From NCBI RefSeq assembly GCF_900115265.1, contig NZ_FOVU01000012.1, positions 62,001 to 126,000 of the forward strand: a stretch of 64,000 nucleotides of DNA. Reading direction: 5' to 3'. This stretch comes from Bradyrhizobium sp. Ghvi. Lineage in GTDB: Bacteria; Pseudomonadota; Alphaproteobacteria; Rhizobiales; Xanthobacteraceae. The notes below the pieces were generated by a model. The model was not told where the DNA came from. It did no database searches and was given only the letters and a program-made list of their open reading frames with translations. Of the stretch, positions 1 to 9,471 are shown piece by piece (the first letter of the stretch is position 1; each line of letters starts with the position of its first letter). Made by a program: the position numbers and the translations under genes.

Positions 1-2
1 AC

Positions 3-368
3 AGCCCCGATATCGCTACGCGCATCTCCGAGGTCGAGATCGACATCGACGCGCTGGAGATGACCGAGCTGCGGGTGCTCTCGGCGCTGCAGACCGGGCA
101 AAACCCCGGCGCGGTGTCATCCATCCTGAAGCTGCGTAACAGCGAGATCCGCCAGGCCGTGACACGGTTAGGAGTCGATGTGATCGGCCACGACGCGCTC
201 GCCGTCGAGCCGATGCGCCCGCTTTACAAGCTCAACCATGAGCCGGCGCTGCCTGAGGACATGCTGACGGTCGTGCCGGAATATCTCAACGGGCGGGCCT
301 ACACGATCTTCGGCGGCACGTCGGAGATTCAGCGGGATATTATTGCGAAGATAATGCTGGGGATTTGA
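3..368 (+). CDS. acyl-CoA dehydrogenase, C-terminal part (5' end outside window)
   Basis: The reading frame is open from the first bases of the window and ends at a TGA at 366-368, so only about the last 121 residues are seen. The C-terminus reads GRAYTIFGGTSEIQRDIIAK, the hallmark end of acyl-CoA dehydrogenases, where the TxE..R segment contacts FAD across the dimer. The family oxidises acyl-CoA to trans-2-enoyl-CoA and passes electrons to ETF. The acyl-chain specificity cannot be judged from this part. A palindromic repeat follows and separates it from the convergent CoxL-type gene. Confidence 0.9.
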   Translation, partial: SPDIATRISEVEIDIDALEMTELRVLSALQTGQNPGAVSSILKLRNSEIRQAVTRLGVDVIGHDALAVEPMRPLYKLNHEPALPEDMLTVVPEYLNGRAYTIFGGTSEIQRDIIAKIMLGI

Positions 369-403
369 AGGCGTGTAGTCCCACTGGCGCGACACCCTCC
401 GCT

Positions 404-535
404 GTCGTCCCCGCGAAGGCGGGGACCGATAACCACAGGGAGTGGTGGTTGCGGGGACTCGGAGTTAGCAGCTTCGCACCAAACCACTCCCTGTTGTTAT
501 GGATCCCGGGTTCGCGCGTTGCGCGCCGGGACGAC
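404..535. repeat. palindromic intergenic repeat
   Basis: The element begins GTCGTCCC (404-411) and ends GGGACGAC (528-535), an 8-bp terminal inverted repeat. Inside it, 431-446 (AACCACAGGGAGTGGT) pairs with 483-498 with one mismatch. It fills the gap between two convergent genes and may act as a transcript end. It resembles the mobile-looking palindromic repeats scattered in Bradyrhizobium spacers. Confidence 0.7.
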
Positions 536-567
536 AGTTGGTCTTTTTGTGAGAGCGGAGACTGTAC

Positions 568-2889
568 TTAGACAGCCTTCGCGTCCCTGATCGCCTGCCA
601 GACCTTCTGCGGCGTCAGCGGCGTGTTCAGCTGGGTGATGCCGAGTTCGGCGAGCGCGTCCATCACGCCGTTGGTGACGCAAGGAGGGCCGCCGATGGCG
701 CCGGATTCGCCGCAGCCCTTGGCGCCGAGCGGATTGGTGCGGCAGGGCGCGGAGTCGTCCAGCGTCACCACGATCGGAGGCACATCGTCGGCGCGCGGGA
801 TGCAGTAATCCTGATAGCTCGCGGTGAGGAGCTGACCGTCGGCGTCGTAGGAGACGCCTTCGTACAGCGCCTGGCCGATGCCCTGCGCAACGCCACCATG
901 AATCTGGCCCGTGACCAGCATCGGGTTCACGGCAACGCCGACGTCGTCGACGGTGGTGTAGCGCACGACCTTGGACACGCCGGTCTCCGGATCGATTTCG
1001 ACCTCGCAGATATGCGTGCCGTTCGGCCAGCTCGGGCCATCCACCTCGCCTTCGGAATCGACGCTGAGCTTGGCGCCGCTCTCCTTCTCGGCCAGATCGA
1101 ACAGGCTGATGCGGCGGTCGGTGCCGACCACGGTGAGCATACCGCCCTGATACTCGATGTCCTCGACCGCGGTCTCCAGCACATCAGCCGCCTTCTCGCG
1201 CGCCTTCTGGATCAGGTCATTGGAGGAGACTGCGACCGCCGTGCCGCCGACAAACAGCGAGCGCGAGCCGACGCTGCCGAAACCCATGGCGAGATCCGTG
1301 TCGCCCTGCACGACGTCGATCTTGTCCATGGGAATGCCGAGGGTGTCAGAGATCATCTGCGTGTAGGTGGTCTGCAGCCCCTGCCCCATCGCCATGGTGC
1401 CGGAATGCAGCACGACGCGGCCCTGTGCCGTCGCTTGCAGAGTGACCTTCTCGGTATGGGCACGGCCGCCGGTCCATTCGATGTAGGAGGTGAGGCCGCG
1501 GCCGTAGAGCAGGCCCTTCTTCTTCGCCGCCTTCTTGCGCGCGGCAAAACCGTCCCAATCGGCGAGCTTCACAGCGCGATCGAGCATATGGGCGAAGGCG
1601 CCGGAATCGTACACCTGCCCGGCCGCGTTGGTGTAGGGCAGCTGCGCCGGCTTGATGTAGTTCGCTTTGCGGATCGCTCGCGGATCCATGCCGATCTTTC
1701 GCGCGGCCGCGTCGAACAGGCGCTCGACGATGAAGACGGCTTCGGGCCGGCCCGCGCCGCGATAGGCGCCGACCGGGGCGGTGTGGGTCATCACCGACTT
1801 CACCTCGAAATGCACCAGCGGCAGGTCATAGACGCCGGTCTGCACGAACGGTCCAAGCACCAGCGGAATGATGTTGCCCGCGCCCGAGGAGTACGCACCG
1901 GTGCAGCCGATCGAGCTGACACGATAAGCGAGCACCTTGCCCTTCTCGTCCAGCGCGAAGGACGCGGTCGAGGTCAGGTCGCGGCCGTGGGTGCCGCCGA
2001 CGAATTCGTCGGTGCGGTCGCCGCGCCAACGGATCTTCTTGTTCAGCTTGGTCGCGGCGTAGGCGACGATGCCGTCCTCGGGATAAAGATTGGTCTTCTG
2101 GCCGAAGCCACCGCCGATATCGCCGACCAGGACGCGCACGCTGTCCTTGGGACGCTTCAGCACGGCCTCCGCGAGCACATCGCGGGTCGAGGCTGGCGTC
2201 TGCGACTGCACATGCAGCAAGAGACGGCCCGTCTTGTTGTCGATCTCGGCAATGGTCGAGCGCGGCTCCATCGCGGAAGGAACGAGGCGCTGGCTGACGA
2301 GATCAAGCTCGACCGTGTGTGCGGCCTTGGCGAAGGCCTCATCCACCCTGGCGGCATCGCCATAGCTCATCGCTCCGACAATGTTGTCGGGCGCCTCCGG
2401 CCACACCAATGGCGCGCCGGGTTTGACGGCCTCGACCGGATCGACCACAGCGGGCTGCACGTCATACTCGACGACGATCGCCTCGGCGGCGCTCTGCGCG
2501 TCGGCACGCGACGAGGCGACCACAGCCGCAACGGCTTCGCCGGCATAGCGCACCACCTCATGCGCGAGCAACCGGCGCGGCGGCACCGTCATCGGCTTGC
2601 CGTCCGGACGCTTGAAGATGCTCAACGTCGGAATCGCGCCGATGTCGTCCTTGACGAGATCAGCGCCAGTGTAGATCGCGGTGACAGCAGGCATCGACGC
2701 GGCCACGCTGGTGTCGATCGATACGATCTTCGCATGCGCATGCGGCGAGCGCAGCACGTGCAACCACAGCGCGCCGTCTTGCGGCTTGTCGTCGATGAAT
2801 TGCCCCTTCCCGGTGAGCAGCCGCTGGTCTTCCAAACGCTTGACGGGCTGGCCCGCTCCGAAACGCAAATTGCCGGGAAGAATGTTCAT
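568..2889 (-). CDS. xanthine dehydrogenase/CO dehydrogenase family molybdopterin-binding large subunit (CoxL-like, form II)
   Basis: This 773-residue protein has the two-domain layout of molybdenum hydroxylase large subunits: an Ald_Xan_dh domain (about 20-145) and a molybdopterin-binding domain (about 155-760). Visible motifs are GGGFGQK (259-265), the active-site loop AYRGAGR (375-381) and a C-terminal GCGESGA whose Glu (about residue 730) is the base in this family. AYRGAGR is the form II signature; true CO dehydrogenase form I carries AYRCSFR with the catalytic Cys. It may therefore oxidise an aldehyde or N-heterocycle rather than CO. The FAD and 2Fe-2S subunits that normally accompany it are not adjacent in this window. 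Confidence 0.9.
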   Translation of the reverse strand: MNILPGNLRFGAGQPVKRLEDQRLLTGKGQFIDDKPQDGALWLHVLRSPHAHAKIVSIDTSVAASMPAVTAIYTGADLVKDDIGAIPTLSIFKRPDGKPMTVPPRRLLAHEVVRYAGEAVAAVVASSRADAQSAAEAIVVEYDVQPAVVDPVEAVKPGAPLVWPEAPDNIVGAMSYGDAARVDEAFAKAAHTVELDLVSQRLVPSAMEPRSTIAEIDNKTGRLLLHVQSQTPASTRDVLAEAVLKRPKDSVRVLVGDIGGGFGQKTNLYPEDGIVAYAATKLNKKIRWRGDRTDEFVGGTHGRDLTSTASFALDEKGKVLAYRVSSIGCTGAYSSGAGNIIPLVLGPFVQTGVYDLPLVHFEVKSVMTHTAPVGAYRGAGRPEAVFIVERLFDAAARKIGMDPRAIRKANYIKPAQLPYTNAAGQVYDSGAFAHMLDRAVKLADWDGFAARKKAAKKKGLLYGRGLTSYIEWTGGRAHTEKVTLQATAQGRVVLHSGTMAMGQGLQTTYTQMISDTLGIPMDKIDVVQGDTDLAMGFGSVGSRSLFVGGTAVAVSSNDLIQKAREKAADVLETAVEDIEYQGGMLTVVGTDRRISLFDLAEKESGAKLSVDSEGEVDGPSWPNGTHICEVEIDPETGVSKVVRYTTVDDVGVAVNPMLVTGQIHGGVAQGIGQALYEGVSYDADGQLLTASYQDYCIPRADDVPPIVVTLDDSAPCRTNPLGAKGCGESGAIGGPPCVTNGVMDALAELGITQLNTPLTPQKVWQAIRDAKAV

Positions 2890-3004
2890 TCCGCTGGGTC
2901 CTCGAGGTCTTAAATGCGGGCAGCCTTTTAGCGGACCAATTGGGGTCAGACCAGCCGCGGTTTCGGGCGGGATACCTACGATTTCGTCATGCCGATTTCA
3001 GGAT

Positions 3005-3083
3005 CGTCATTCCGGGGCGCTCCAAAGGACCGGACCCGGAATCTCGAGATTCCGGGTTCGTCCCTCGGACGCCCCGGAATGAC
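3005..3083. repeat. palindromic intergenic repeat, possible transcript end
   Basis: GTCATTCCGGGGCG (3006-3019) pairs perfectly with CGCCCCGGAATGAC (3070-3083). The centre (3035-3056) is a perfect 22-nt palindrome around CTCGAG. It lies 3 bp beyond the stop of the DapA-like gene, so it could end that transcript. It belongs to the common rhizobial 'attccggggcg' repeat type. Confidence 0.75.
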
Positions 3084-3086
3084 AGC

Positions 3087-3962
3087 TCAGGCCAGCTCTT
3101 TGAGCGCTGCTTCCACCACCTTGCGCGCATCCGCCGTCAGCGGCGCCTGCGGCGGGACGGGATCGCCGACGTCATAGCCCTGGATGGCAAGGCCGGCCTT
3201 GATGCAGGCCGCGAGGTTGAAGCGGGCGAAGGCCTCGTTGATGCGCCACAGCTTGCGCTGAAGCGCCATGGCCTCGTCCCAGCGGCCGGCCCGGCAGAGG
3301 TCGTAGAGCTTGACGCTCTGGCGAGGGATGATGCAGGCCGGTCCCGCCATCCAGCCGAGCCCGCCGATCAGCATCACCGCAACAGGGATATGGGCGGAGG
3401 CGGAGAACACGCGCAAGGAATCGCCGCAGCGGTTCATGATCGAGAGCAGCCGGCCCGTATTGGTCGAGGCATCCTTGATATAGCCGATGCGCGGATGCTC
3501 GGCGAGGCGCGCAATGACGTCGAGGGTCAGGTCCGATCGCTGGAATTGCGGATTGGTGTAGATCACGACCGGAATGTCGACGGCGTCGGCGATGCTGCGG
3601 AAGTAGGATTCGACCTGGGCATCCGTGAGTGGGAAGTAGGCCTCGAGGATCGCCAGAATGCCGTTGGCGCCGAGCTTCTGATAGGCTCGCGCCTGCGCCA
3701 CCGCGTCGGCGGTCGAGGTGGACGCGACGCCCGCCACCACGGGCACACGGCCTTTCGCGGCCTCGATCGTGGTCTGCACGATCGCCATGCGCTGCGCGGC
3801 ATTGAGATAGGCGAACTCGCCGGTCGAGCCGAGCGGCGTCAGGCCGTGCACGCCAGCGCCGATCAGATCGTCACAGAGCTTGGCAAGCACGTTCGTCCGC
3901 ACTGTACCGTCGGTGTCGACAGGGGAGACGAGATAAGGAAAGACGCCGCGAAAATCGGTCAT
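3087..3962 (-). CDS. dihydrodipicolinate synthase/N-acetylneuraminate lyase family protein
   Basis: This is a 291-residue TIM-barrel aldolase of the DapA family, of typical length. The pyruvate-binding GSTGE (45-49), the Tyr of VIYTNP (Y135) and the Schiff-base Lys of GYIKDAS (K163) are all present. The enzyme should condense or cleave a 2-keto acid with pyruvate as partner. Housekeeping DapA usually lies elsewhere and is more conserved, so a sugar-acid, hydroxyproline-type or aromatic-aldehyde substrate is as likely as aspartate semialdehyde. It stands alone and is followed by a palindromic repeat. Confidence 0.88.
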   Translation of the reverse strand: MTDFRGVFPYLVSPVDTDGTVRTNVLAKLCDDLIGAGVHGLTPLGSTGEFAYLNAAQRMAIVQTTIEAAKGRVPVVAGVASTSTADAVAQARAYQKLGANGILAILEAYFPLTDAQVESYFRSIADAVDIPVVIYTNPQFQRSDLTLDVIARLAEHPRIGYIKDASTNTGRLLSIMNRCGDSLRVFSASAHIPVAVMLIGGLGWMAGPACIIPRQSVKLYDLCRAGRWDEAMALQRKLWRINEAFARFNLAACIKAGLAIQGYDVGDPVPPQAPLTADARKVVEAALKELA

Positions 3963-4074
3963 GTCGGGAATAAAGTCCGGAGGAGATTAGTCTTGTCTGG
4001 CAGGCGTGCGATCCGGTGCGTGCTACCATGGGGTCTAATTGCCAGCAAGCGATCGGCCATCGAAGAGCGTATTT

Positions 4075-4896
4075 GTGGTTTTGGGACTTGTCCTGCATCG
4101 TTGGCGGGCTTTTTTGCGTTGCGTTGGCCTCCTCGCCGTTGCGATGTGCCCCGGCATGGCTGCGGCCGGTGAATGCCCCTCGCCGCAATCGGAGATCGCG
4201 ACCGATCGGCCTGACGTGACCAATTCAAGCCTGGTCGTGCCTGACGGCAGCATCCAGATCGAGAACGGCGTCAACACGTCCGGCCAGAGCGCGGCGAAGG
4301 GATTCGACGGCAGCAACAGTCGCCTCCGTTTCGGCCTCGCGCCGTGCCTCGAAGTGCTGATTGATGTGCCGAGCTATGTGGGGCGGCTGGCCGGCCCGAT
4401 CGACACCGGTTTCACCAACGTGACCCCCGGCGTGAAATGGCAGATCAGCGGACTGCCTGAACCGGCAAACCTCTCGTTGGTAGCAGGCCTTGGCCTACCG
4501 ACCGGCACGCCCGCGATATCAGGCACAGGCCTTCAGCCCTATCTGCAATTCCCCTGGTCCTATGAGCTCGGCGGCGGCTGGGGCATCAGCGGCATGTTTA
4601 CCAGCTTCTTCAAGCCGTCGGATCTCGCTAACCGCCAGACCAGCGAGGCGACCTTCGCGATCGAGCGGAAGGTCAACGACGAGCTGGAGCTGTTTGCCGA
4701 ATATGTCGGCGACTATCCATCGCGCGGGGCGATCACGGCACTGTTCAATGTAGGCGGCGGCTATCTCTTGAACCGGACCGAGCAGATCGATTTCCACGTG
4801 GCGTTCGGCCTCAACAGGAATTCGCCGGATTACATCGTCGGCGTTGGCTATTCGTACCGCTGGGACAACGTCCTGGGTACGGCGAGACGGCATTGA
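4075..4896 (+). CDS. putative outer-membrane transporter (phenol-degradation MetA-pathway type)
   Basis: The protein (about 273 residues) starts with a signal peptide (Arg/His, hydrophobic core, AAAG cleavage-like site). SEIATDRPD and GSIQIENGV follow near the mature N-terminus, then alternating amphipathic strands ending in an aromatic YRW segment. This is the pattern of the PF13557-type outer-membrane beta-barrel proteins annotated as transporters. The GTG at 4075 is preferred because it puts a normal signal peptide at the N-terminus; a TTG at 4039 would add 12 hydrophilic residues. The substrate is unknown. Confidence 0.6.
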   Translation: MVLGLVLHRWRAFLRCVGLLAVAMCPGMAAAGECPSPQSEIATDRPDVTNSSLVVPDGSIQIENGVNTSGQSAAKGFDGSNSRLRFGLAPCLEVLIDVPSYVGRLAGPIDTGFTNVTPGVKWQISGLPEPANLSLVAGLGLPTGTPAISGTGLQPYLQFPWSYELGGGWGISGMFTSFFKPSDLANRQTSEATFAIERKVNDELELFAEYVGDYPSRGAITALFNVGGGYLLNRTEQIDFHVAFGLNRNSPDYIVGVGYSYRWDNVLGTARRH

Positions 4897-4977
4897 TGAT
4901 ATCCTGAGGATAGGCGCCAATGAACCGTTCCTTCCCGGACAGGACTAATGGTGGCGTGCAACCAGGCAGGAAACCCC

Positions 4978-5301
4978 ATGTTGATCGTCACCACCGAGAA
5001 TGTCGCGAACCACCGCGTGGTCCGGACGCTGGGCCAGTGTTTTGGGATTGTCGTCCGCAGCCGCGGACTGGGCGGCAACATCGTCGCCGGCCTGCGCTCG
5101 ATCGTCGGCGGCGAGATTCCGGAATATACGAGGCTGCTGGAGGACGCGCGCCGCCACGCCATCGATCGTCTGGTCGAGAACGCCACCGCGATGGGCGCCA
5201 ATGCGATCGTGATGATGCGGTTCGATTCCGCCGAGATCGGCCAGACCATGAGCGAGATCGTCGCCTACGGAACGGCCGTCGTCATCGAACCCGCGCATTA
5301 G
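4978..5301 (+). CDS. YbjQ/UPF0145 family protein
   Basis: The 107-residue product begins MLIVTTENV and contains GLGGNIVAGLRSIVGGEIPEY, then a helix with ATAMGANAIVMMRFDS. These are the conserved blocks of the YbjQ (DUF74, PF01906) family, which forms pentamers; its role is unknown although it is sometimes described as heavy-metal binding. The ATG at 4978 is chosen over 4948 because it has GGCAGGAAA upstream and matches the normal family start. The next gene starts two bases after its stop, so the two are probably co-transcribed. Confidence 0.85.
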   Translation: MLIVTTENVANHRVVRTLGQCFGIVVRSRGLGGNIVAGLRSIVGGEIPEYTRLLEDARRHAIDRLVENATAMGANAIVMMRFDSAEIGQTMSEIVAYGTAVVIEPAH

Positions 5302-5302
5302 C

Positions 5303-5575
5303 ATGTCGCTGCCGATCGGTATCGCCGCGCTTGTGATCGCGATCCTGCTGCTCGCGGTCGGCCACTTCTTTCCGTTCGGCGTGCCGGTGACATTCGTTGG
5401 AATCGGTCTGATCGCGAGCTACATCTACGACACCCGCTACAAGCCGGCTTCGAAGCAGTCGCTCGGACCCGGTTGGGTCGATACCGGCGAGCGCTTCATC
5501 GATCCCGAGACCAACAAGCGAGTCGCGGTGTTCATGCGGCCCGAAACCGGCGAGCGAGCCTATCGCGAGCTCTGA
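5303..5575 (+). CDS. small membrane protein of unknown function
   Basis: This 90-residue protein has two hydrophobic segments (about 4-20 and 27-43) and a hydrophilic tail with repeated acidic turns (WVDTGERFIDPETNK). It would be an inner-membrane protein with a cytoplasmic C-terminus. It starts one base after the ybjQ-type stop codon, suggesting translational coupling. I do not recognise a characterised family. Confidence 0.7.
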   Translation: MSLPIGIAALVIAILLLAVGHFFPFGVPVTFVGIGLIASYIYDTRYKPASKQSLGPGWVDTGERFIDPETNKRVAVFMRPETGERAYREL

Positions 5576-5741
5576 GCTGCCGCTCACAGCTTGAGCAGCT
5601 GCACCGGCGTGCGGCTACACGTTCCCGTGAACCGCTCCCCAACACGTGTTCGTCGGCTGTGGCCCGGGAAGACTGGCCACCCGGCCAGTTTCGCAATCGG
5701 CCGTAATATCCCAGATTGTGGACAGCTTACAGGAGCTTTCC

Positions 5742-6608
5742 ATGACCGACCTCACTCCTCTTGCCTCTCTATCGTCCGCGCTTGCGGATGTCGTGGCGCG
5801 GATCGCGCCCTCCGTTGTGTCCGTGCACTCGCATCGCGCCCGCTCGACCGGCTTCGTCTGGAAGGCAGGCCTGATCGTCACCGCCGACGAGGCCCTGGCC
5901 GACGAGGGCGACGTCCAGATCGTGCTTGCCGACGGCAGCACGGTTGCCGCAACGGTCGCCGGCCGCGACCATACCACTGACATCGCGCTGCTGCGCGCGG
6001 ATACCGCCCTTGCCCCGCTTAAGATGGCCGCGGGCGTCCCTGCCCTCGGCACGCTGTCGGTCGTGGTGGCCACCAATCGCGACGCCCCGAGCGCGGCGCT
6101 CGGGATGGTGTCGGTCTCCGGCACGGGCTGGCGCTCCCTGCGCGGCGGCGAGATCGATGCGCGGATCGAGCTCGATGTTCGCCTGCGTCCGAGCCAGGAG
6201 GGCGGCCTTGCGCTCGATGCCTCGGGCGAGCCCTTCGGCATGGCGGTGCTCGGGCCGCGGCGGGTGCTGGTGATCCCGACCGCGACGATCGAGCGCGTGG
6301 CAGCCCAACTCGAGAACCGCGGCCGCATTGCCCGCGGATATCTCGGGCTCGGGCTGCAGCCGCTGCGGCTCGACGACGGCCTCGGCGCAATGGTGATGAA
6401 AGTCGACAAGGCAGGTCCGGCGGCCACGGCCGGCATCCGCCAGGGCGACGTGATCGTCGCGGTCAACGACCAGAAGCTCTCTGGTGTCCGCGCGCTGTCG
6501 CGAACGCTGGGGCCTGCAAGCGTCGGCACGGTGGTCGATGTCGCGGTCCGCCGTGGCGGCGAGCCTGTCAGCTTCAAGGTCACGATCGGCGAGAGGCCGG
6601 AGGCGTGA
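5742..6608 (+). CDS. DegP/HtrA-like protein with PDZ domain, catalytic His and Ser absent
   Basis: The 288-residue protein has a trypsin-like domain (about 20-185) and a PDZ domain (about 195-285, GYLGLGLQPL...GIRQGDVIVAVND). Compared with DegP, the TNNHV block reads TADEA, so the catalytic His is replaced by Glu50. The Asp of DIALLR (D80) is kept. The GNSGG block reads SQEGG, replacing the nucleophile Ser by Glu153. No signal peptide is visible. It is probably a cytoplasmic, non-proteolytic scaffold or peptide sensor. The ATG at 5742 follows AGGAGC; an earlier start at 5646 lacks such a site. Its stop overlaps the next gene's GTG (GTGA). Confidence 0.85.
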   Translation: MTDLTPLASLSSALADVVARIAPSVVSVHSHRARSTGFVWKAGLIVTADEALADEGDVQIVLADGSTVAATVAGRDHTTDIALLRADTALAPLKMAAGVPALGTLSVVVATNRDAPSAALGMVSVSGTGWRSLRGGEIDARIELDVRLRPSQEGGLALDASGEPFGMAVLGPRRVLVIPTATIERVAAQLENRGRIARGYLGLGLQPLRLDDGLGAMVMKVDKAGPAATAGIRQGDVIVAVNDQKLSGVRALSRTLGPASVGTVVDVAVRRGGEPVSFKVTIGERPEA

Positions 6609-6976
6609 GCGAGGACACCACGCCTGACATCGTGCTGTCGCTGGAGATCGACGATCCCGCCCTCGCCGACCGCCTCGCGACGTTGCTCGGCAATGTCGCG
6701 GGGCTCCGCCTTGCGGCGCCCGGGGAGACAGCCAATGCAACCATCGTCGCGCGCGATCCGCGCGTCATGCCGGAGGACATTCCCCTGACGCAGCGCGAGC
6801 TCGACGTGCTGGCGCTGATGGCGGAAGGCGCCTCCAACAAGATGATCGCGCGCCAGCTCAACATTTCCGTGCACACGGTGAAGTTCCACGTCGGCTCGCT
6901 GCTCGACAAGCTGGATGCGACCGGCCGCACCGATGCGGTCGCGCATGCGGCGCGCCGCGGCGTGATCGAGCTATAG
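6605..6976 (+). CDS. LuxR-family helix-turn-helix regulator with shortened N-terminus
   Basis: This 123-residue protein has a C-terminal LuxR/GerE HTH (about 58-118): LTQRELDVLALMAEGASNK, then IARQLNISVHTVKFHVGSLL. The N-terminal 55 residues are too short for a normal receiver domain and show no phospho-acceptor pocket. The GTG start overlaps the preceding stop by 4 bp, so its synthesis is probably coupled to the DegP-like protein and the two may act together. The gene ends inside the last codons of the convergent histidine kinase (6-bp overlap of 3' ends). Confidence 0.85.
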   Translation: MSEDTTPDIVLSLEIDDPALADRLATLLGNVAGLRLAAPGETANATIVARDPRVMPEDIPLTQRELDVLALMAEGASNKMIARQLNISVHTVKFHVGSLLDKLDATGRTDAVAHAARRGVIEL

Positions 6977-8041
6977 CGCATTTGGGAAGCTGAGCTGGAT
7001 CGTCAGGCCCGGCGCATTGTCACGCAGCGCGATCTCGGCGCCGTGCAGGCGCGATACCGCCGCCACCAGGCTCAGGCCGAGGCCGTTGCCGGGCGTATAG
7101 CGGCTCTGCTCGAGCCGGTAGAAGCGCTTGAACACGTGATCGTGCTGGTCGGCGGCGATGCCCGGACCATCGTCGGCGATGGCAATCGTTGCGTGATTGC
7201 CGGCATTGCGACAGCTCACGGTGACCTTTCCGCCGGGACGGCCGTGCTTGATCGCGTTGTCGACGAGGTTGGCGATGGCATCGAACAACAGGTCGCGATC
7301 GCCTGTCACCGCGACCTCGCGGTCGCCGGTGAGGCTCAGGCGCGTTGCGACCTGCTCTGCGGCAGCATCGTAGAGCTCGACGACTTCGCCGGCGATCTCG
7401 GCGAGGTTGAGCGCGCGAAAAGCGCTGCGGCGGGCACGGGTCTCGATCTCCGAAATCCGCGTGATGGAAGCAAACATGCCGAGCACGGCGTCGAGATCGG
7501 CGATGGTATCGCCGATCAGCGCGGCGTCGGACTCGCCGTCGCGCGGGACGTGATAGGCTTTTTCCAGCCGGCCCCGCATGCGAGTCAGTGGCGTGCGCAG
7601 ATCGTGGGCGACATTGTCGCTGACTTGCTTGACCTCGCCCATCAGCGTCTCGATGCGGTCGAGCATCTGGTTGAGGTTTTCGGCGACGCGGTCCCATTCG
7701 TCATGGCTGCCGCGCAGGGGAATGCGGCGGTCGAGGCCCGAGAGCATGATGGCGCGGCTGGTGGCATTGATCTCCTCGATCCGCCCGACCGTGCGCCGCG
7801 TCACCAGCACGGCGGCGACGCCCGATACCACCACCAGCAGCACGGCAACTGCGATCATCGCCAGCTCGAGCATCGCCGTGAAGCCGCTGTGGTCGCCAGC
7901 GTCGCCGACCCGGCTCCGCACATAAGCGAGTGTGCCGAAATAGACGTAGGCCAGGATCGCCGCGACGATCAGGCCGAAGATCGCGATTGCGATCAGCGCC
8001 AGTCGGAAGGTCGAGGAGCGAAGCGTGTCAGCCAGGAGCAC
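6971..8041 (-). CDS. sensor histidine kinase with minimal periplasmic segment
   Basis: The order is TM1 (about 13-35), a short periplasmic loop of about 20 residues, TM2 (58-80), HAMP (about 80-135), HisKA with H146 in DNVAHDLRTP, and HATPase_c with DGPGIA and GNGLGLS. At 356 residues it is a compact EnvZ/QseC-type kinase. So short a sensor loop suggests that it senses a membrane state or a partner protein rather than a soluble ligand. Its start lies within the 3' end of the response-regulator gene (14-bp overlap), so the two form one operon. Confidence 0.93.
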   Translation of the reverse strand: MLLADTLRSSTFRLALIAIAIFGLIVAAILAYVYFGTLAYVRSRVGDAGDHSGFTAMLELAMIAVAVLLVVVSGVAAVLVTRRTVGRIEEINATSRAIMLSGLDRRIPLRGSHDEWDRVAENLNQMLDRIETLMGEVKQVSDNVAHDLRTPLTRMRGRLEKAYHVPRDGESDAALIGDTIADLDAVLGMFASITRISEIETRARRSAFRALNLAEIAGEVVELYDAAAEQVATRLSLTGDREVAVTGDRDLLFDAIANLVDNAIKHGRPGGKVTVSCRNAGNHATIAIADDGPGIAADQHDHVFKRFYRLEQSRYTPGNGLGLSLVAAVSRLHGAEIALRDNAPGLTIQLSFPNAL

Positions 8042-8720
8042 GGAGGCAATATCCGATGCCGCGGATGGTATGAATCAGCGGATAGGCTTGGGCATCGTCG
8101 ACCTTGCGGCGGACGCGTCCGACATAGACGTCGATGATGTTGGTGGAGGGATCGAAATGCAGATCCCAGACGTGCTGGAGCAGCATCGCGCGGGAGACGA
8201 CGCGGCCCTCGTTGCGGACGAGGTATTCGAGCAGCTGGAACTCGCGCGGCAGCAGCGGAATCTTGCGGCCGCGGCGGCTGGCATTGCGCGCGATCAGGTC
8301 GATGGCGAGATCGCCGACACGCAGGATGGTTTCCTTGGCGATGGTCTCGCTGCGGCGGCCGAGCGCTTCGAGCCGTGCGAGCAGCTCGACGAAGGAAAAC
8401 GGCTTGACGAGATAATCGTCGCCGCCGGAACGCAAGCCGCGCACGCGGTCGTCGACTTCGCCGAGCGCGGAGATGATCAGGAACGGCGAAGCAATGCCGT
8501 CGTCGCGTAATTGGCGCATCACGGTGATGCCGTCGATATCAGGCAGCATGCGGTCGATGGTGATCACGGCATAGTCGCGCGCCACGCCATGGCTGAGCGC
8601 TTCGCGTCCCGTGGCGGCGAGATCGACGTCGTAGCCCGATGTGGTCAGCTCTTCGGCGAGCTGGCCTGCGGTTTCCGGATCGTCCTCGACGACGAGGATG
8701 CGGCGGTGGCCTCCGGTCAT
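8028..8720 (-). CDS. OmpR/PhoB-family response regulator
   Basis: This 230-residue protein has a receiver domain with phospho-acceptor D56 (TIDRMLPD), acidic EDD near the N-terminus, Ser in IISA and Lys in LVKPF. A winged-helix DNA-binding domain follows (about 128-228, ending IRGIGYCL). It is the partner of the overlapping downstream histidine kinase. The targets cannot be read from the sequence; the neighbouring Gly-rich secreted protein is one candidate. Confidence 0.94.
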   Translation of the reverse strand: MTGGHRRILVVEDDPETAGQLAEELTTSGYDVDLAATGREALSHGVARDYAVITIDRMLPDIDGITVMRQLRDDGIASPFLIISALGEVDDRVRGLRSGGDDYLVKPFSFVELLARLEALGRRSETIAKETILRVGDLAIDLIARNASRRGRKIPLLPREFQLLEYLVRNEGRVVSRAMLLQHVWDLHFDPSTNIIDVYVGRVRRKVDDAQAYPLIHTIRGIGYCLRAPG

Positions 8721-8817
8721 GACAAACTCCGCGCGACGATCGCCACCAGATTATCCCGTTCCGGGGCTGAGCGGAACCACCCGGTGGCGATCGCGACAAT
8801 GGTGCGGACCGGCGATG

Positions 8818-9348
8818 CTAGTACCAGGTGTCCCCGCACACATTGACCCATTGCCAGCCGTAGGGTGTCCAGCTCCTGCGCCAGCAGCCGTCGTCGTAGT
8901 AATTGGCGTAGTAGAAGGGCGCGCCAAAGAAGGCGAAGCGGTGGAAGCGATGATGTCGGAAGAAGAAGGCATGGCGACCGATGAAGGGCCTGCCGTGCCA
9001 GCCCGTACCGGCAAACCGCGGCCCGAAGGCCGCGCGGGTCGCAAGCGGTGCACCTGCAAAGCGCGGCCCGATGGCCGCATGGGCCGCCATCGGCGAACCG
9101 GCGAAGCGCGCGCCACCGAAATGAGCCCCGCCCATCCCGCCGAAGTGCATGCCACCGCCCATGCCGCCGGCATGCATCCCGCCACCACCGAAATGCCCGC
9201 CACCACCGAAGCCGCCACCGCCGAAGCCGCCACCGCCGTGACCGCCGCCACCAAAGCCGCCACCTCCGCGGGCGAACACTGGTGAAGCCAGCGCCATCGC
9301 TGCGGCGATTGCCACCGCAGTGAGGCCTTTGAGAAGCCTGTTGTCCAT
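8818..9348 (-). CDS. Gly/His-rich secreted protein of unknown function
   Basis: The 176-residue product starts MDNRLLKGLTAVAIAAAMALASPVFA, written here only as a description of a classical signal peptide of about 26 residues. A GGGGFGGGG repeat tract (about 27-85), a segment with repeated GPRFAG/AARAAF units, and an aromatic C-terminus with two Cys follow. Such Gly-rich, Trp/Tyr-ended proteins are common surface or periplasmic proteins in Bradyrhizobium. The ATG at 9348 is preferred over 9567 because GAGGATG precedes it and the signal peptide starts there. Confidence 0.72.
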   Translation of the reverse strand: MDNRLLKGLTAVAIAAAMALASPVFARGGGGFGGGGHGGGGFGGGGFGGGGHFGGGGMHAGGMGGGMHFGGMGGAHFGGARFAGSPMAAHAAIGPRFAGAPLATRAAFGPRFAGTGWHGRPFIGRHAFFFRHHRFHRFAFFGAPFYYANYYDDGCWRRSWTPYGWQWVNVCGDTWY

Positions 9349-9471
9349 CGAAGCATCCTCCGTGCTGCGCGAGACCTGCCGCGCCAGGAGGATGAGAGAG
9401 GAAGGGACAGGCCGCTTCAACTTACAAGCGCGCCAGATTCTGACGCGGAAGTTAGGATCAAGCTCTCTCCC

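Noticed and set aside
898-2913. 671-codon open frame antisense to the CoxL-type gene
   Set aside because: It mirrors a strongly conserved coding sequence; His/Arg/Gly-rich composition without domains is typical for antisense frames in GC-rich DNA. The same holds for 9931-11397, 24979-26775 and 61199-63031.
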